From NCBI GenBank assembly GCA_003229495.1, contig QIEB01000129.1, forward strand, positions 1 to 9,164: a stretch of 9,164 bases of DNA, read 5' to 3'. The notes beneath the pieces were generated by a model that worked only from the letters and a program-made list of their open reading frames with translations, did not search any database and had not been told where the DNA came from. Position 1 is the stretch's first letter, and the number at the start of each line of letters is the position of its first letter. Origin of the DNA: Flammeovirgaceae bacterium (GTDB taxonomy: Bacteria; Bacteroidota; Bacteroidia; Cytophagales; Cyclobacteriaceae). Shown here piece after piece: positions 1-6,448 of the stretch. A program made the position numbers and the translations under genes.

Positions 1-166
1 TTATTGTGTGCATTAAAACCATTACTTGATTGGACACGCTGAAAGGGAGAAAATAAATAGAAAGTCCAGTAAGAGTTTCGAATAACAATAACCCGGAGAC
101 AAATAATACAAGATTATGTTGCCACTCGCTTCTTTTAGAGTTTTTTTTAGGTCGTTTCAAAGACAT
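1..166 (-). CDS. Membrane protein, N-terminal fragment (runs off left edge)
   Basis: An ATG at 166 reading leftwards opens a frame of 55 codons with no stop before the window edge, so only the N-terminus is visible. The start is MSLKRPKKNSKRSEWQHN: a short, very basic cytoplasmic-type leader. It is followed by a hydrophobic segment at about residues 19-42 (LVLFVSGLLLF...LSIYFLPF) and then what looks like the beginning of a second one (VMVLMHTI). This pattern, with histidines at 17 and 53 flanking the first helix, is reminiscent of small membrane-anchored cytochrome subunits, but that is a guess and no family can be assigned from this fragment. No clear Shine-Dalgarno precedes the ATG, as for the other genes here. 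A competing ATG five bases upstream is in a frame that stops after four codons. It lies in the same direction as the tRNA-Ser unit but beyond that unit's terminator, so it probably has its own promoter. Confidence 0.6.
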   Translation of the reverse strand, partial: MSLKRPKKNSKRSEWQHNLVLFVSGLLLFETLTGLSIYFLPFSVSNQVMVLMHTI

Positions 167-374
167 GACATCAAAGGCTCTTCCGTTGCATTAGAAATTT
201 ACAATTTAATGTTAGGACTAAAAAATCAAAAACTTTGGCTTATCGTACAATGACATTTATCAGGTTTTCATAAAATCAGTGAAGTTTAATCCAAACTTGC
301 CGATGGGTGAATTGAGTTTCACTCGGGTGTGGTTTTTATTTATGCCCTCCTGGAAGCTGCGCTTCCGTCGCTTC
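167..374. other. Intergenic region with no recognised gene
   Basis: Between the start of the left-edge gene and the tRNA terminator I see no plausible coding frame. The only structure noted is a perfect six-base hairpin GGAAGC-TGC-GCTTCC at 352-366, next to a third copy of CGCTTCC at 369-375. It lacks a T-run on its downstream side in either direction. The promoter for the left-edge gene should lie here, but no good TTTG/TAnnTTTG pair was found. Confidence 0.5.
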
Positions 375-407
375 CAAATAAAAAGCCCCGTACTTCGTAC
401 AAGGCTT
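375..407 (-). terminator. Intrinsic terminator of the tRNA-Ser unit
   Basis: Read on the minus strand, AAGCCTTGTAC-GAA-GTACGGGGCTT forms an 11-pair stem with a three-base loop. All pairs are Watson-Crick except two central G-U pairs. The stem is followed directly by TTTATTT-type sequence. It begins nine bases beyond the tRNA 3' end, so it is placed exactly where a single-gene tRNA transcript should end. Confidence 0.8.
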
Positions 408-415
408 CTCGTTTG

Positions 416-500
416 CAGAGGGTGAGGGATTCGAACCCCCGGTACCTCGCGGTACAACGGTTTTCAAGACCGCCGCGTTCGACCACTCCGCCAACCCTCT
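416..500 (-). tRNA. tRNA-Ser (anticodon UGA)
   Basis: Reading leftwards from 500, a seven-pair acceptor stem AGAGGGT/ACCCTCT encloses a full cloverleaf. The D arm contains GCGGAGTGGTCGAACGC. The anticodon loop is CTTGAAA, giving anticodon TGA, closed by GCGGT/ACCGT. A long variable arm (TACC...GGTA) follows, as expected of a class II tRNA. The T arm has GGTTCGAATCC. The discriminator base is G, the usual identity element of tRNA-Ser. The long variable arm plus the UGA anticodon make serine the only good assignment; the tRNA reads UCN codons, mainly UCA. The 3' CCA is not encoded (the genome continues CAAACG), so it must be added by a CCA-adding enzyme. Confidence 0.96.
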
Positions 501-506
501 GGGGTA

Positions 507-526
507 TTTTGCAGTGGTCTGCAAAA
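507..526. repeat. Perfect inverted repeat upstream of tRNA-Ser
   Basis: TTTTGCAG and CTGCAAAA form perfect eight-base arms around the four-base centre TGGT. The element sits six bases upstream of the tRNA 5' end. One arm contains the TTTTG of the proposed -7 box, so the transcription start probably falls inside it. It has no T-run behind it on the minus strand, so it does not look like a terminator of the yihY operon. It may be an operator, a leader hairpin processed with the tRNA, or chance. Confidence 0.55.
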
Positions 527-552
527 CTAAATGATAATTTGAATTAATACAA
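522..552 (-). promoter_or_regulatory. Bacteroidota-type promoter for tRNA-Ser
   Basis: On the minus strand the sequence reads TTTG (last three bases at 550-552), then 20 bases, then TAGTTTTG (522-529). This matches exactly the known primary sigma-factor consensus of Bacteroidota, TTTG with 19-21 bases to TAnnTTTG. The -7 box ends 22 bases before the tRNA 5' end, implying a leader of roughly 15 bases. It lies in the short gap between the yihY-family stop and the tRNA, so the tRNA need not depend on read-through from the operon. Confidence 0.7.
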
Positions 553-579
553 AGACAAACTTAACTAGCCGTGCCTTTT

Positions 580-1527
580 TTAAGAATTTGACAAAGTATT
601 ACTCCTGGAGGATTTATCTATGGAAGCATTGATTTCGAAACCAATTAACATGATTACCGATAACAATGACAGCCAGACCATCAGTGCAATCAAGACCCCG
701 ATGGAACCATAAAATTTATTGTAAGCGGCAAAATTGTTTACGTAATAAGTAAAACCGAAAGTAACCACCAGGCTTAAAAATGCGGCGGTTAAAGATCCCG
801 GTGAGAAGAATTGCCAGCGGTCATGAACTGCAGGGGCCAAATAATATATGGAGGAGATGGCTACCAGGAATATGAAAAACAATACAATAAACCTCAGGGC
901 CAATACCAAAATGAACACATAACGTTCTATGTCTATCCAGGGAGCGGTTTCAAGAAAATTTATAGCCTGCTGCCCAATTACCAAAAGCAGCATGGCAAAG
1001 AAAAGTACTACTGCCAGCATGAAGGTAAGTGAGGTGGCGATAAATCGCGATTGAAAAAAACTACGACTTTCTACAGTTCTATAACATTTATTAAAGGCCT
1101 TCATCAGTGACATCATCCCATTAGTGGCTAGAAATAGTGAGAACAAGAAACCAAATGAAAGCAGCCCACTTCGACGGTTACTGATTATGTCCTCAATGGT
1201 ACTGGAAGCTACATCGTACATTGACGCTGGCATCCAACCTTCAAGAAACAGCATTATTTCTTGATCGAGGTCCGGCAAATGAGCGATCTGGATATACGGA
1301 ATCAGGGTGAAAATAAATATGATCGCCGGGAAAATGGCCAGTGTAAAATTAAAAGCCACTCCGTTTGCTCGGGTAATTATTTCATCATTGCGTAATTTGT
1401 CAATGAAAACCTCAATAATATCATATAAAGAGACGCCTTTTCGTTGAAACCTTATCCTTTTCAACAAGGATATGAGGTTTAGATAAGGAGTTGAATTTGT
1501 GATCTTATTTAAGATCTTTCGTTTCAT
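580..1527 (-). CDS. YihY/BrkB-family inner-membrane protein
   Basis: A 315-residue integral membrane protein of the YihY/virulence factor BrkB family (once mis-called ribonuclease BN). Its biochemical role is not settled; transport or envelope functions have been proposed. Six hydrophobic segments are visible at about residues 57-78, 121-143, 165-187, 204-230, 245-263 and 275-300. Family hallmarks are RANGVAFNFTLAIFPA before and in helix 1, and the C-terminal YGSIGVLIALMVWLSLLS...GFEINA. I chose the ATG at 1527 (MKRKILNKI) rather than the in-frame ATG at 1599: the longer version adds 24 residues without family character and would overlap the upstream thioesterase gene by 95 bases instead of 23. 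No Shine-Dalgarno is seen, so translation is probably coupled to the preceding gene. The C-terminus ends in a short hydrophilic Ser/Asn-rich tail. It is the last gene of the mltG-thioesterase-yihY operon, and no intrinsic terminator is evident behind it. Confidence 0.9.
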   Translation of the reverse strand: MKRKILNKITNSTPYLNLISLLKRIRFQRKGVSLYDIIEVFIDKLRNDEIITRANGVAFNFTLAIFPAIIFIFTLIPYIQIAHLPDLDQEIMLFLEGWMPASMYDVASSTIEDIISNRRSGLLSFGFLFSLFLATNGMMSLMKAFNKCYRTVESRSFFQSRFIATSLTFMLAVVLFFAMLLLVIGQQAINFLETAPWIDIERYVFILVLALRFIVLFFIFLVAISSIYYLAPAVHDRWQFFSPGSLTAAFLSLVVTFGFTYYVNNFAAYNKFYGSIGVLIALMVWLSLLSVIMLIGFEINASIDKSSRSNTLSNS

Positions 1528-1930
1528 TGAAAAAAGGATTGAAAAGTTCCAATAGGATCTTGGGCGGACGGCAGGGCCTTCCCGAATCCATCTTAACAAA
1601 AGCCAATAGTGTATTGCCGGTATGTATCAGCTTATCTTCTTCATTAAATATCTTATAGAAGAACTGGATTCGTACGCTAGGCGGCTCTTTCATAGTCACT
1701 TCAATACGAAGCAGTTCGTCATACTTGGCAGGCTGTAAGAATCGGGAATGATTTTCAAGTACAGGCATCATTATCCCCTGGTGTTCAAGGTCTCGATAAG
1801 CATAGCCCAAATGTCTTAGGCTTTCGACTCTGGCAACTTCGTAATAGGCAGCGTAATTCCCATAGTACACATATCCCATTTGATCCGTGTCAGCATATCT
1901 CACCCTAAGTTGAGTATTAAATAAATACAT
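1505..1930 (-). CDS. YbgC/4HBT-like acyl-CoA thioesterase
   Basis: A 141-residue single hotdog-fold enzyme of the 4-hydroxybenzoyl-CoA thioesterase/YbgC type. It is expected to hydrolyse acyl-CoA thioesters in the cytoplasm; the true substrate cannot be read from sequence. The N-terminal signature RVRYADTDQMGYVYYGNYAAYYE (residues 9-31) contains Asp16 at the catalytic position of the family, followed by the long helix ARVESLRHLGY typical of the fold. The length matches the usual 130-145 residues. Its ATG shares one base with the mltG stop codon (TAATG at 1932-1928), a classic translational-coupling arrangement. Its 3' end overlaps the yihY-family start by 23 bases. Canonical ybgC of Proteobacteria sits with tol-pal genes. 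Here it sits with the cell-wall enzyme MltG instead, so the tol-pal link should not be assumed. Confidence 0.9.
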   Translation of the reverse strand: MYLFNTQLRVRYADTDQMGYVYYGNYAAYYEVARVESLRHLGYAYRDLEHQGIMMPVLENHSRFLQPAKYDELLRIEVTMKEPPSVRIQFFYKIFNEEDKLIHTGNTLLAFVKMDSGRPCRPPKILLELFNPFFNETKDLK

Positions 1931-2967
1931 TAGCGGTAAAGTTTGGCCTTATTCAACGCGTTTTGGTACAATCTGGCATTTCTCGAATGCTGAGATAAGT
2001 TAGTGGCAAAGTTGTGATATCCCGAAAAGTCTTCTTTCGCACACATATATAGATAGTTATGAGCCTCATAGTTAAGGACACCCATTATTGCAGCAATTGA
2101 GGGAGCCCTTATTGGTCCGGGAGGAAGGCCTGTATACATGTAGGTATTGTAAGGAGAATCAATTTCCCTATGTTCATTCAATACTCGCCTAATAGTAAAG
2201 TCTCCTACTGCATAAACCAAGGTCGGATCTGCCTGTAACGCAATATCTCGATCAAGCCTGTTTATGTATAATCCAGCTATTCTTGGCAACTCATCATCAT
2301 GTTGCTGACTTTCGGCATTTACGATTGATGCCAGCACGGAAACCTCTATGGGAGACAAACCCATTGATCGTGCTTTTTCTTTTTTCTTTTCATCCCAAAA
2401 ATTTTGATACTCGTTATATATCCTGTCCATTAGAGCAGTTGCGGAAATATCCCAGTAAACTTCGTAAGTGTTGGGAATGAACATGGAAAGTAAATTTTCC
2501 TCGTTAAATCCATAGGATTCAATCACCACAGAATCTGTCAGCAGTTGATTGAATTCTTCAGGCGCTAAAGCAATATTCGTACATATTTTTTCCGCCAGTT
2601 CAGAAACCAGTCGCACATTGTTGAAAGTGATGTTAACGGGTACTTGATTGCCGGAGCGCAACAGGTCAATTGCCTCGATATTGGTCATTTCGCTTTTTAG
2701 AAGATATCGGCCTGGTTTAATGACCTTATCATAGCCTTTGAATTTGGCCAGCATGCTGAATGAAATCAAATCGTGTACAATACTTTTGTGATGTAATGAG
2801 TCCTGAAGCTGTTTGAAGGTGGTCCCCGGATAAATGTAGAAAAAAGTATCTTCTTGCTGAACTAATATATTTGGAGTTTTGATAACCTGATAAACATAAA
2901 ATGAAAATGAGCTCAGCAACACACTGAATATTACTATAACCAGGATTAATATTTTCCTACCCTTCAT
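1930..2967 (-). CDS. mltG: Endolytic murein transglycosylase MltG
   Basis: A 345-residue membrane-anchored lytic transglycosylase of the YceG/MltG family. These enzymes cleave nascent glycan strands in the periplasm and are thought to terminate their elongation. An N-terminal membrane anchor is seen at residues 5-27, with basic MKGRK before it. A LysM-like/linker region follows (about 42-110). The catalytic domain starts near residue 115. The active-site region is VLASIVNAES with Glu219 aligning with the catalytic glutamate (E. coli E218, in KET). It is followed by RIAGLYINRL, LQADPTLVYA, SPYNTYMYTGLPPGPI and a C-terminal GYHNFATNLSQH. Length is normal for the family. It is the first gene of a minus-strand operon and is divergent from the wbqC-like gene. 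The start MKGRKILI fits the anchor. A TATTTTTG box lies only four bases upstream of the ATG, so the transcript may be leaderless or start further up. Confidence 0.94.
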   Translation of the reverse strand: MKGRKILILVIVIFSVLLSSFSFYVYQVIKTPNILVQQEDTFFYIYPGTTFKQLQDSLHHKSIVHDLISFSMLAKFKGYDKVIKPGRYLLKSEMTNIEAIDLLRSGNQVPVNITFNNVRLVSELAEKICTNIALAPEEFNQLLTDSVVIESYGFNEENLLSMFIPNTYEVYWDISATALMDRIYNEYQNFWDEKKKEKARSMGLSPIEVSVLASIVNAESQQHDDELPRIAGLYINRLDRDIALQADPTLVYAVGDFTIRRVLNEHREIDSPYNTYMYTGLPPGPIRAPSIAAIMGVLNYEAHNYLYMCAKEDFSGYHNFATNLSQHSRNARLYQNALNKAKLYR

Positions 2968-2971
2968 GGCT

Positions 2972-3017
2972 CAAAAATAACAATTACTTCAGAAAACCGG
3001 TTATTTGAATATTTTTG
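2972..3017. promoter_or_regulatory. Divergent promoter region mltG / wbqC-like, mirrored -7 boxes
   Basis: The 72-base gap between the two divergent genes contains the same -7 sequence TATTTTTG on both strands: minus strand at 2972-2979 and plus strand at 3010-3017, 30 bases apart. Both fit TAnnTTTG exactly. A palindrome AACCGGTT lies between them at 2995-3002. No convincing TTTG -33 element is found 19-21 bases upstream of either box. The plus-strand box is 22 bases before the wbqC-like ATG, a sensible distance. The minus-strand box is only four bases before the mltG ATG. Confidence 0.4.
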
Positions 3018-3039
3018 TCTTTGATCTTCTCCTGATTTC

Positions 3040-3663
3040 ATGCATAGTTTATTAATTGAACCGCAATACCTCCCTTGTATTGAATACTTTGCGGTAATTG
3101 ATACGGTGGAAAAGCTAGTGCTTGAATGCCATGAAAACTACCTGAAACAGACCTATCGGAATAGGTGCCGAATCCTCACTGCTCAGGGCCCATTAGAACT
3201 ATACCTCCCGGTGTTGCAGCCAGGGGGCAAGATCAAGATGAAAGATGTTAGAATAGATCACCGTCAAAAATGGGCTAAGGACCATTGGCGAACCATTAAA
3301 ACTGCCTACGGGAACGCTCCTTTTTTCGAACATTTTGGATTCCTATTTGAGGAAGTATACCACAAAAAATTTGAATTCCTTTTGGATCTCAATCTGGAGT
3401 TGCTAATTCTTTGTAAAAAACTCCTTGACATTAACATTCCTTTCGAACAGACTTCAGGTTATGCTGCAGAAACCGGTGTAGACACCGTTGATTGGAGGTC
3501 AAAAATTCACCCAAAAAAAGCTCTGGAAAATAATCCCTTTTATAAGCCATGTAACTATAATCAAATTTTTGGCAATAAATTTGTGGGTAATTTAAGTATT
3601 ATTGATTTGCTATTTTGTGAAGGTGGGTCAGCCAGACAGGTTCTGGGAAACAGCAAACCATAA
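3040..3663 (+). CDS. WbqC-family protein
   Basis: A 207-residue soluble protein of the WbqC-like family. The family is named after a gene in O-antigen clusters, but its enzymatic activity is not established. Family features visible are the N-terminal LIEPQYLPCIEYFAVI (residues 5-20), YRNRCRILTAQGPLELYLPV near residue 40-60, and WAKDHWRTIKTAYGNAPFFEHF (about residues 78-100). Length is within the usual range and no membrane segment or signal peptide is seen. The start ATG gives the motif at the expected distance from the N-terminus. It is not inside a visible polysaccharide cluster here: its neighbours are mltG (divergent) and clpC (downstream, 113 bases away), so the context gives no functional support. 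In Bacteroidota, stand-alone chromosomal copies are common as far as I recall. Confidence 0.88.
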   Translation: MHSLLIEPQYLPCIEYFAVIDTVEKLVLECHENYLKQTYRNRCRILTAQGPLELYLPVLQPGGKIKMKDVRIDHRQKWAKDHWRTIKTAYGNAPFFEHFGFLFEEVYHKKFEFLLDLNLELLILCKKLLDINIPFEQTSGYAAETGVDTVDWRSKIHPKKALENNPFYKPCNYNQIFGNKFVGNLSIIDLLFCEGGSARQVLGNSKP

Positions 3664-3683
3664 GTGGAATTTTCTGGCTTTTT
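3630..3683 (+). terminator. Possible terminator after the wbqC-like gene
   Basis: AGCCAGA (3630-3636, still inside the gene) and TCTGGCT (3673-3679) are perfect seven-base complements, and the second arm runs straight into a T-run. The 36-base loop is long, which weakens the call. A local CCAGA-TCTGG hairpin could form instead. Confidence 0.3.
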
Positions 3684-3776
3684 TGATTGTTCTGTAATTA
3701 GAAAAATTGTTTTAATTTATGGCATAATAAATCTAATCGATATACATTTACATCAACTAGTTTTAGTGTTTTTATA

Positions 3777-6305
3777 ATGGAGGCTAAATTTTCCAATAGA
3801 GTAAAAGAGGTTATTTCCCTAAGCAGGGAAGAAGCTTTGCGTTTGGCCCACGACTACATTGGTACCGAACATCTACTATTAGGAATGATCCGTGAAGGAG
3901 AAGGAGTTGCCATCAGTTTGCTTCAAAAACTAGGTGTTTCCATTGATGACTTGCGGGTTGCTATTGAACAGGCTACCAAAGGTACTGCTACCAAGGAAGT
4001 AAAGAACCTATCCAATATACCTTTAACCCGACAATCAGAAAAGGTACTTAAGATCACCTATCTGGAAGCCAAAATATTTAAAAGCCAACTTATCGGGACT
4101 GAACATCTATTGTTGTCGATACTTCGAGATGAGGACAACATTGCCTCCCAGATAATGGAAAAGTTTGAAGTGAATTATGAAGTGGTTAAAGAACTGTTGG
4201 AGTACCAGACAGACAACCCAATGGCCTCTTCCGAGACTGACGATCCTGATGATGATTCATCGAGAATATTTGGAAGCTCTTCCTCCTCAAAAGAACCAGG
4301 CAAAGGTTCTGAGAAGTCTCGCACCCCGGTGCTTGATAATTTCGGCAGGGACCTGACCAAAATGGCGGAAGACGACAAACTTGACCCTATAGTTGGAAGG
4401 GAAAAAGAAATAGAACGCGTCGCTCAAATTCTGAGCAGGCGCAAAAAGAATAACCCCATTTTAATAGGAGAACCTGGTGTTGGTAAAACAGCGATTGCTG
4501 AGGGACTGGCCTTGCGGATCATACAAAAGAAGGTGTCCAGAGTGTTATTTGGGAAGCGTGTTGTCACTCTAGATTTGGCTTCCCTGGTGGCTGGAACTAA
4601 ATATCGTGGCCAATTTGAGGAGCGCATGAAAGCTGTTATGAATGAGTTGGAGAAATCTCCTGAAGTAATCTTGTTTATCGATGAACTTCACACCATTGTT
4701 GGGGCAGGAGGCGCTTCCGGATCTTTGGACGCTTCGAATATGTTCAAACCAGCATTAGCCAGGGGAGAGATACAATGCATCGGTGCTACTACTCTGGATG
4801 AATACCGCCAGTATATTGAAAAAGACGGAGCGTTGGCCCGAAGGTTCCAAATGGTAATGGTAGATCCAACTACACCGGAAGAAACCATTGAAATCTTAGT
4901 TAATATTAAAGACAAATATGAAGACCATCATCACGTAAACTATACAGATGAAGCAATTCACGCTTGCGTAAAGCTCTCAGACAGGTATATCAGTGATCGG
5001 TATCTTCCAGACAAGGCCATAGATGTATTGGATGAGGCTGGATCGAGAGTCCACATTAACAATATTTATGTACCCGATGATGTGGTAAAGCTGGAAGAAG
5101 CTATCGAGGATATTAAAAAGGAAAAGAACAGGGTAGTAAAGAGCCAAAAATACGAAGAGGCTGCTCAACTTCGAGATAAAGAGAAAAAATTAATCGAGCA
5201 ATTGGATACCGCAAAACTGAAATGGGAGGAGGAGACTAAAACCAAACGCTATCTGGTTGATGAAGAGAGTGTGGCGGAAATTATTGGGATGATGACAGGC
5301 ATTCCCACTAATAGAATAGCTCAAAAGGAGAGTCTAAAACTATTAGGTATGGGTGAAATGCTAACCAAAATGGTGGTGGGTCAGGAAGATGCCATTGGAA
5401 AGTTGGTAAAAGCTATACAAAGAACCCGCGTTGGTCTTAAGGATCCACGCAAGCCTATAGGTTCTTTTGTTTTCCTGGGACCTACAGGTGTTGGGAAAAC
5501 CGAACTGGCCAAAGTACTGGCGTCCTATCTTTTTGATAAGGATGACGCACTGATCCGAGTCGATATGAGTGAATACATGGAGAAATTCAGCGTCTCTCGA
5601 CTGGTAGGGGCACCTCCAGGATATGTAGGATATGAAGAAGGAGGGCAACTCACAGAGAAAGTACGTCGGAAACCTTACAGTGTAGTACTGCTTGATGAGA
5701 TCGAAAAAGCTCATCCTGATGTATTTAATATTCTTCTTCAGGTAATGGATGATGGGATATTGACCGATGGCCTTGGGCGCAAAGTGGATTTCAGGAATAC
5801 TATTATAATTATGACCTCCAATATTGGAGCTCGTGATCTAAAAGACTTTGGGGCAGGTATTGGGTTCTCCTCTAGCGCAAAAGAAGAGAATATGGACGAG
5901 ATAATGCGTTCAACTATTCAGAAGGCGTTGAAAAAAACATTTAGTCCGGAGTTCCTCAACCGGCTTGATGATGTGATTGTTTTCAATTCACTGAAAAGAG
6001 AGGATATTCATAAAATTATTGATATTACTCTTGGCAATCTATACTCTCGTATTAAAGAACTGGGCTATAAAGTAGAACTAACTGCCAAGGCCAAAGATTT
6101 CCTGGCAGAAAAAGGGTATGACCCTCAATACGGGGCCCGACCTTTAAACAGGGCTATTCAGAAATTCCTTGAAGACGTACTGGCGGAAGAGATTTTGAGA
6201 GGAGACATAGTGGAAGGAGATGTGATAGTTGCCGACCATGATGGAAAGTCGGATGAATTGAAGATCAAGGTCCGCAAAAAAAAGGTCCCCAAAGAAGAAA
6301 AATAA
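3777..6305 (+). CDS. clpC: ClpC, ATP-dependent Clp protease ATP-binding subunit
   Basis: A complete 842-residue Hsp100/Clp unfoldase. ClpC hexamers unfold proteins by ATP hydrolysis and feed them to ClpP for degradation in the cytoplasm. Domains in order are: a double Clp-N repeat (about 1-145; LAHDYIGTEHLLLGMI and its second copy SQLIGTEHLLLSIL); an acidic, serine-rich linker (about 147-170); AAA ring 1 with Walker A GEPGVGKT (231-238) and Walker B DE (302-303); a UVR-type coiled segment (about 450-475, YEEAAQLRDKEKKL) that separates ClpC from ClpB and ClpA; AAA ring 2 with Walker A GPTGVGKT (568-575) and Walker B DE (640-641); and a C-terminal D2-small domain with YDPQYGARPLNRAI. IGF at 695-697 matches the ClpP-docking tripeptide. 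No key residue is missing. Its start follows a 113-base gap with no Shine-Dalgarno and no convincing promoter; no CtsR or CIRCE operator was seen. No partner adaptor (mcsA/mcsB) or clpP is in the window. Confidence 0.97.
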   Translation: MEAKFSNRVKEVISLSREEALRLAHDYIGTEHLLLGMIREGEGVAISLLQKLGVSIDDLRVAIEQATKGTATKEVKNLSNIPLTRQSEKVLKITYLEAKIFKSQLIGTEHLLLSILRDEDNIASQIMEKFEVNYEVVKELLEYQTDNPMASSETDDPDDDSSRIFGSSSSSKEPGKGSEKSRTPVLDNFGRDLTKMAEDDKLDPIVGREKEIERVAQILSRRKKNNPILIGEPGVGKTAIAEGLALRIIQKKVSRVLFGKRVVTLDLASLVAGTKYRGQFEERMKAVMNELEKSPEVILFIDELHTIVGAGGASGSLDASNMFKPALARGEIQCIGATTLDEYRQYIEKDGALARRFQMVMVDPTTPEETIEILVNIKDKYEDHHHVNYTDEAIHACVKLSDRYISDRYLPDKAIDVLDEAGSRVHINNIYVPDDVVKLEEAIEDIKKEKNRVVKSQKYEEAAQLRDKEKKLIEQLDTAKLKWEEETKTKRYLVDEESVAEIIGMMTGIPTNRIAQKESLKLLGMGEMLTKMVVGQEDAIGKLVKAIQRTRVGLKDPRKPIGSFVFLGPTGVGKTELAKVLASYLFDKDDALIRVDMSEYMEKFSVSRLVGAPPGYVGYEEGGQLTEKVRRKPYSVVLLDEIEKAHPDVFNILLQVMDDGILTDGLGRKVDFRNTIIIMTSNIGARDLKDFGAGIGFSSSAKEENMDEIMRSTIQKALKKTFSPEFLNRLDDVIVFNSLKREDIHKIIDITLGNLYSRIKELGYKVELTAKAKDFLAEKGYDPQYGARPLNRAIQKFLEDVLAEEILRGDIVEGDVIVADHDGKSDELKIKVRKKKVPKEEK

Positions 6306-6322
6306 AAGGAGTCCACTCCTTT
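6305..6322 (+). terminator. Hairpin at the clpC stop codon, probable terminator
   Basis: AAAGGAG and CTCCTTT form seven perfect pairs around TCCA, starting on the last base of the clpC TAA. Only TTTCC follows, so the T-run is short. The position argues for a role at the end of the clpC transcript, by termination or protection of the 3' end. Confidence 0.45.
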
Positions 6323-6372
6323 CCAATCCCCAAATAATAGAATTTCGAGCCTCTAATTGGTACTTTTCAGAG

Positions 6373-6389
6373 AAATAATTCAATTATTT
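6373..6389. repeat. 17-base palindrome in the surface-gene promoter region
   Basis: AAATAATT-C-AATTATTT is a perfect eight-base inverted repeat around a single C. It overlaps the proposed -33 TTTG (6387-6390) and abuts the CRP-like site beginning at 6389. AT-rich palindromes arise easily by chance, so an operator role is inference. Confidence 0.4.
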
Positions 6390-6418
6390 GTGCACTTTGT
6401 CACAATTAAGTAACTTGC
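6387..6418 (+). promoter_or_regulatory. Candidate promoter with CRP-like operator for the surface-protein pair
   Basis: TTTG (6387-6390), 20 bases, then TAACTTGC (6411-6418) resembles the Bacteroidota promoter. The -33 and spacing are good, but the -7 box matches only four of the six fixed bases. Between the boxes, TGTGC-ACTTTG-TCACA (6389-6404) matches nine of the ten fixed bases of the CRP/FNR-superfamily consensus TGTGA-N6-TCACA and extends to TTGTG...CACAA. A protein bound there would cover the promoter and so would more likely repress. The leader to the ATG at 6449 would be about 24 bases. Confidence 0.35.
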
Positions 6419-6448
6419 ATTTCGCTTTTCTAAAAAAAAAGGCCTGAA

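Noticed and set aside
352..366. Hairpin GGAAGC-TGC-GCTTCC as a second terminator
   Set aside because: No T-run follows it on either strand, and the tRNA terminator at 375-407 already explains the end of that transcript. It is mentioned only as structure.
507..526. Terminator of the mltG-thioesterase-yihY operon
   Set aside because: On the minus strand the hairpin is followed by TACCCCAGAGGG, with no T-run, and it overlaps the tRNA promoter.
260..547. Several 62-72 codon open frames on both strands around the tRNA
   Set aside because: They run through the tRNA gene and its terminator, so they are chance frames.
811..1032. 73-codon plus-strand open frame
   Set aside because: Antisense to the transmembrane part of the YihY-family gene, with no supporting features.
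1528..1599. In-frame N-terminal extension of the YihY-family protein from ATG 1599
   Set aside because: The 24 extra residues have no family character, and the overlap with the thioesterase gene would be 95 bases. The ATG at 1527 gives the normal N-terminus.
5361..5714. 117-codon minus-strand open frame inside clpC
   Set aside because: It lies wholly antisense to conserved AAA-2 coding sequence and shows no recognisable protein features.
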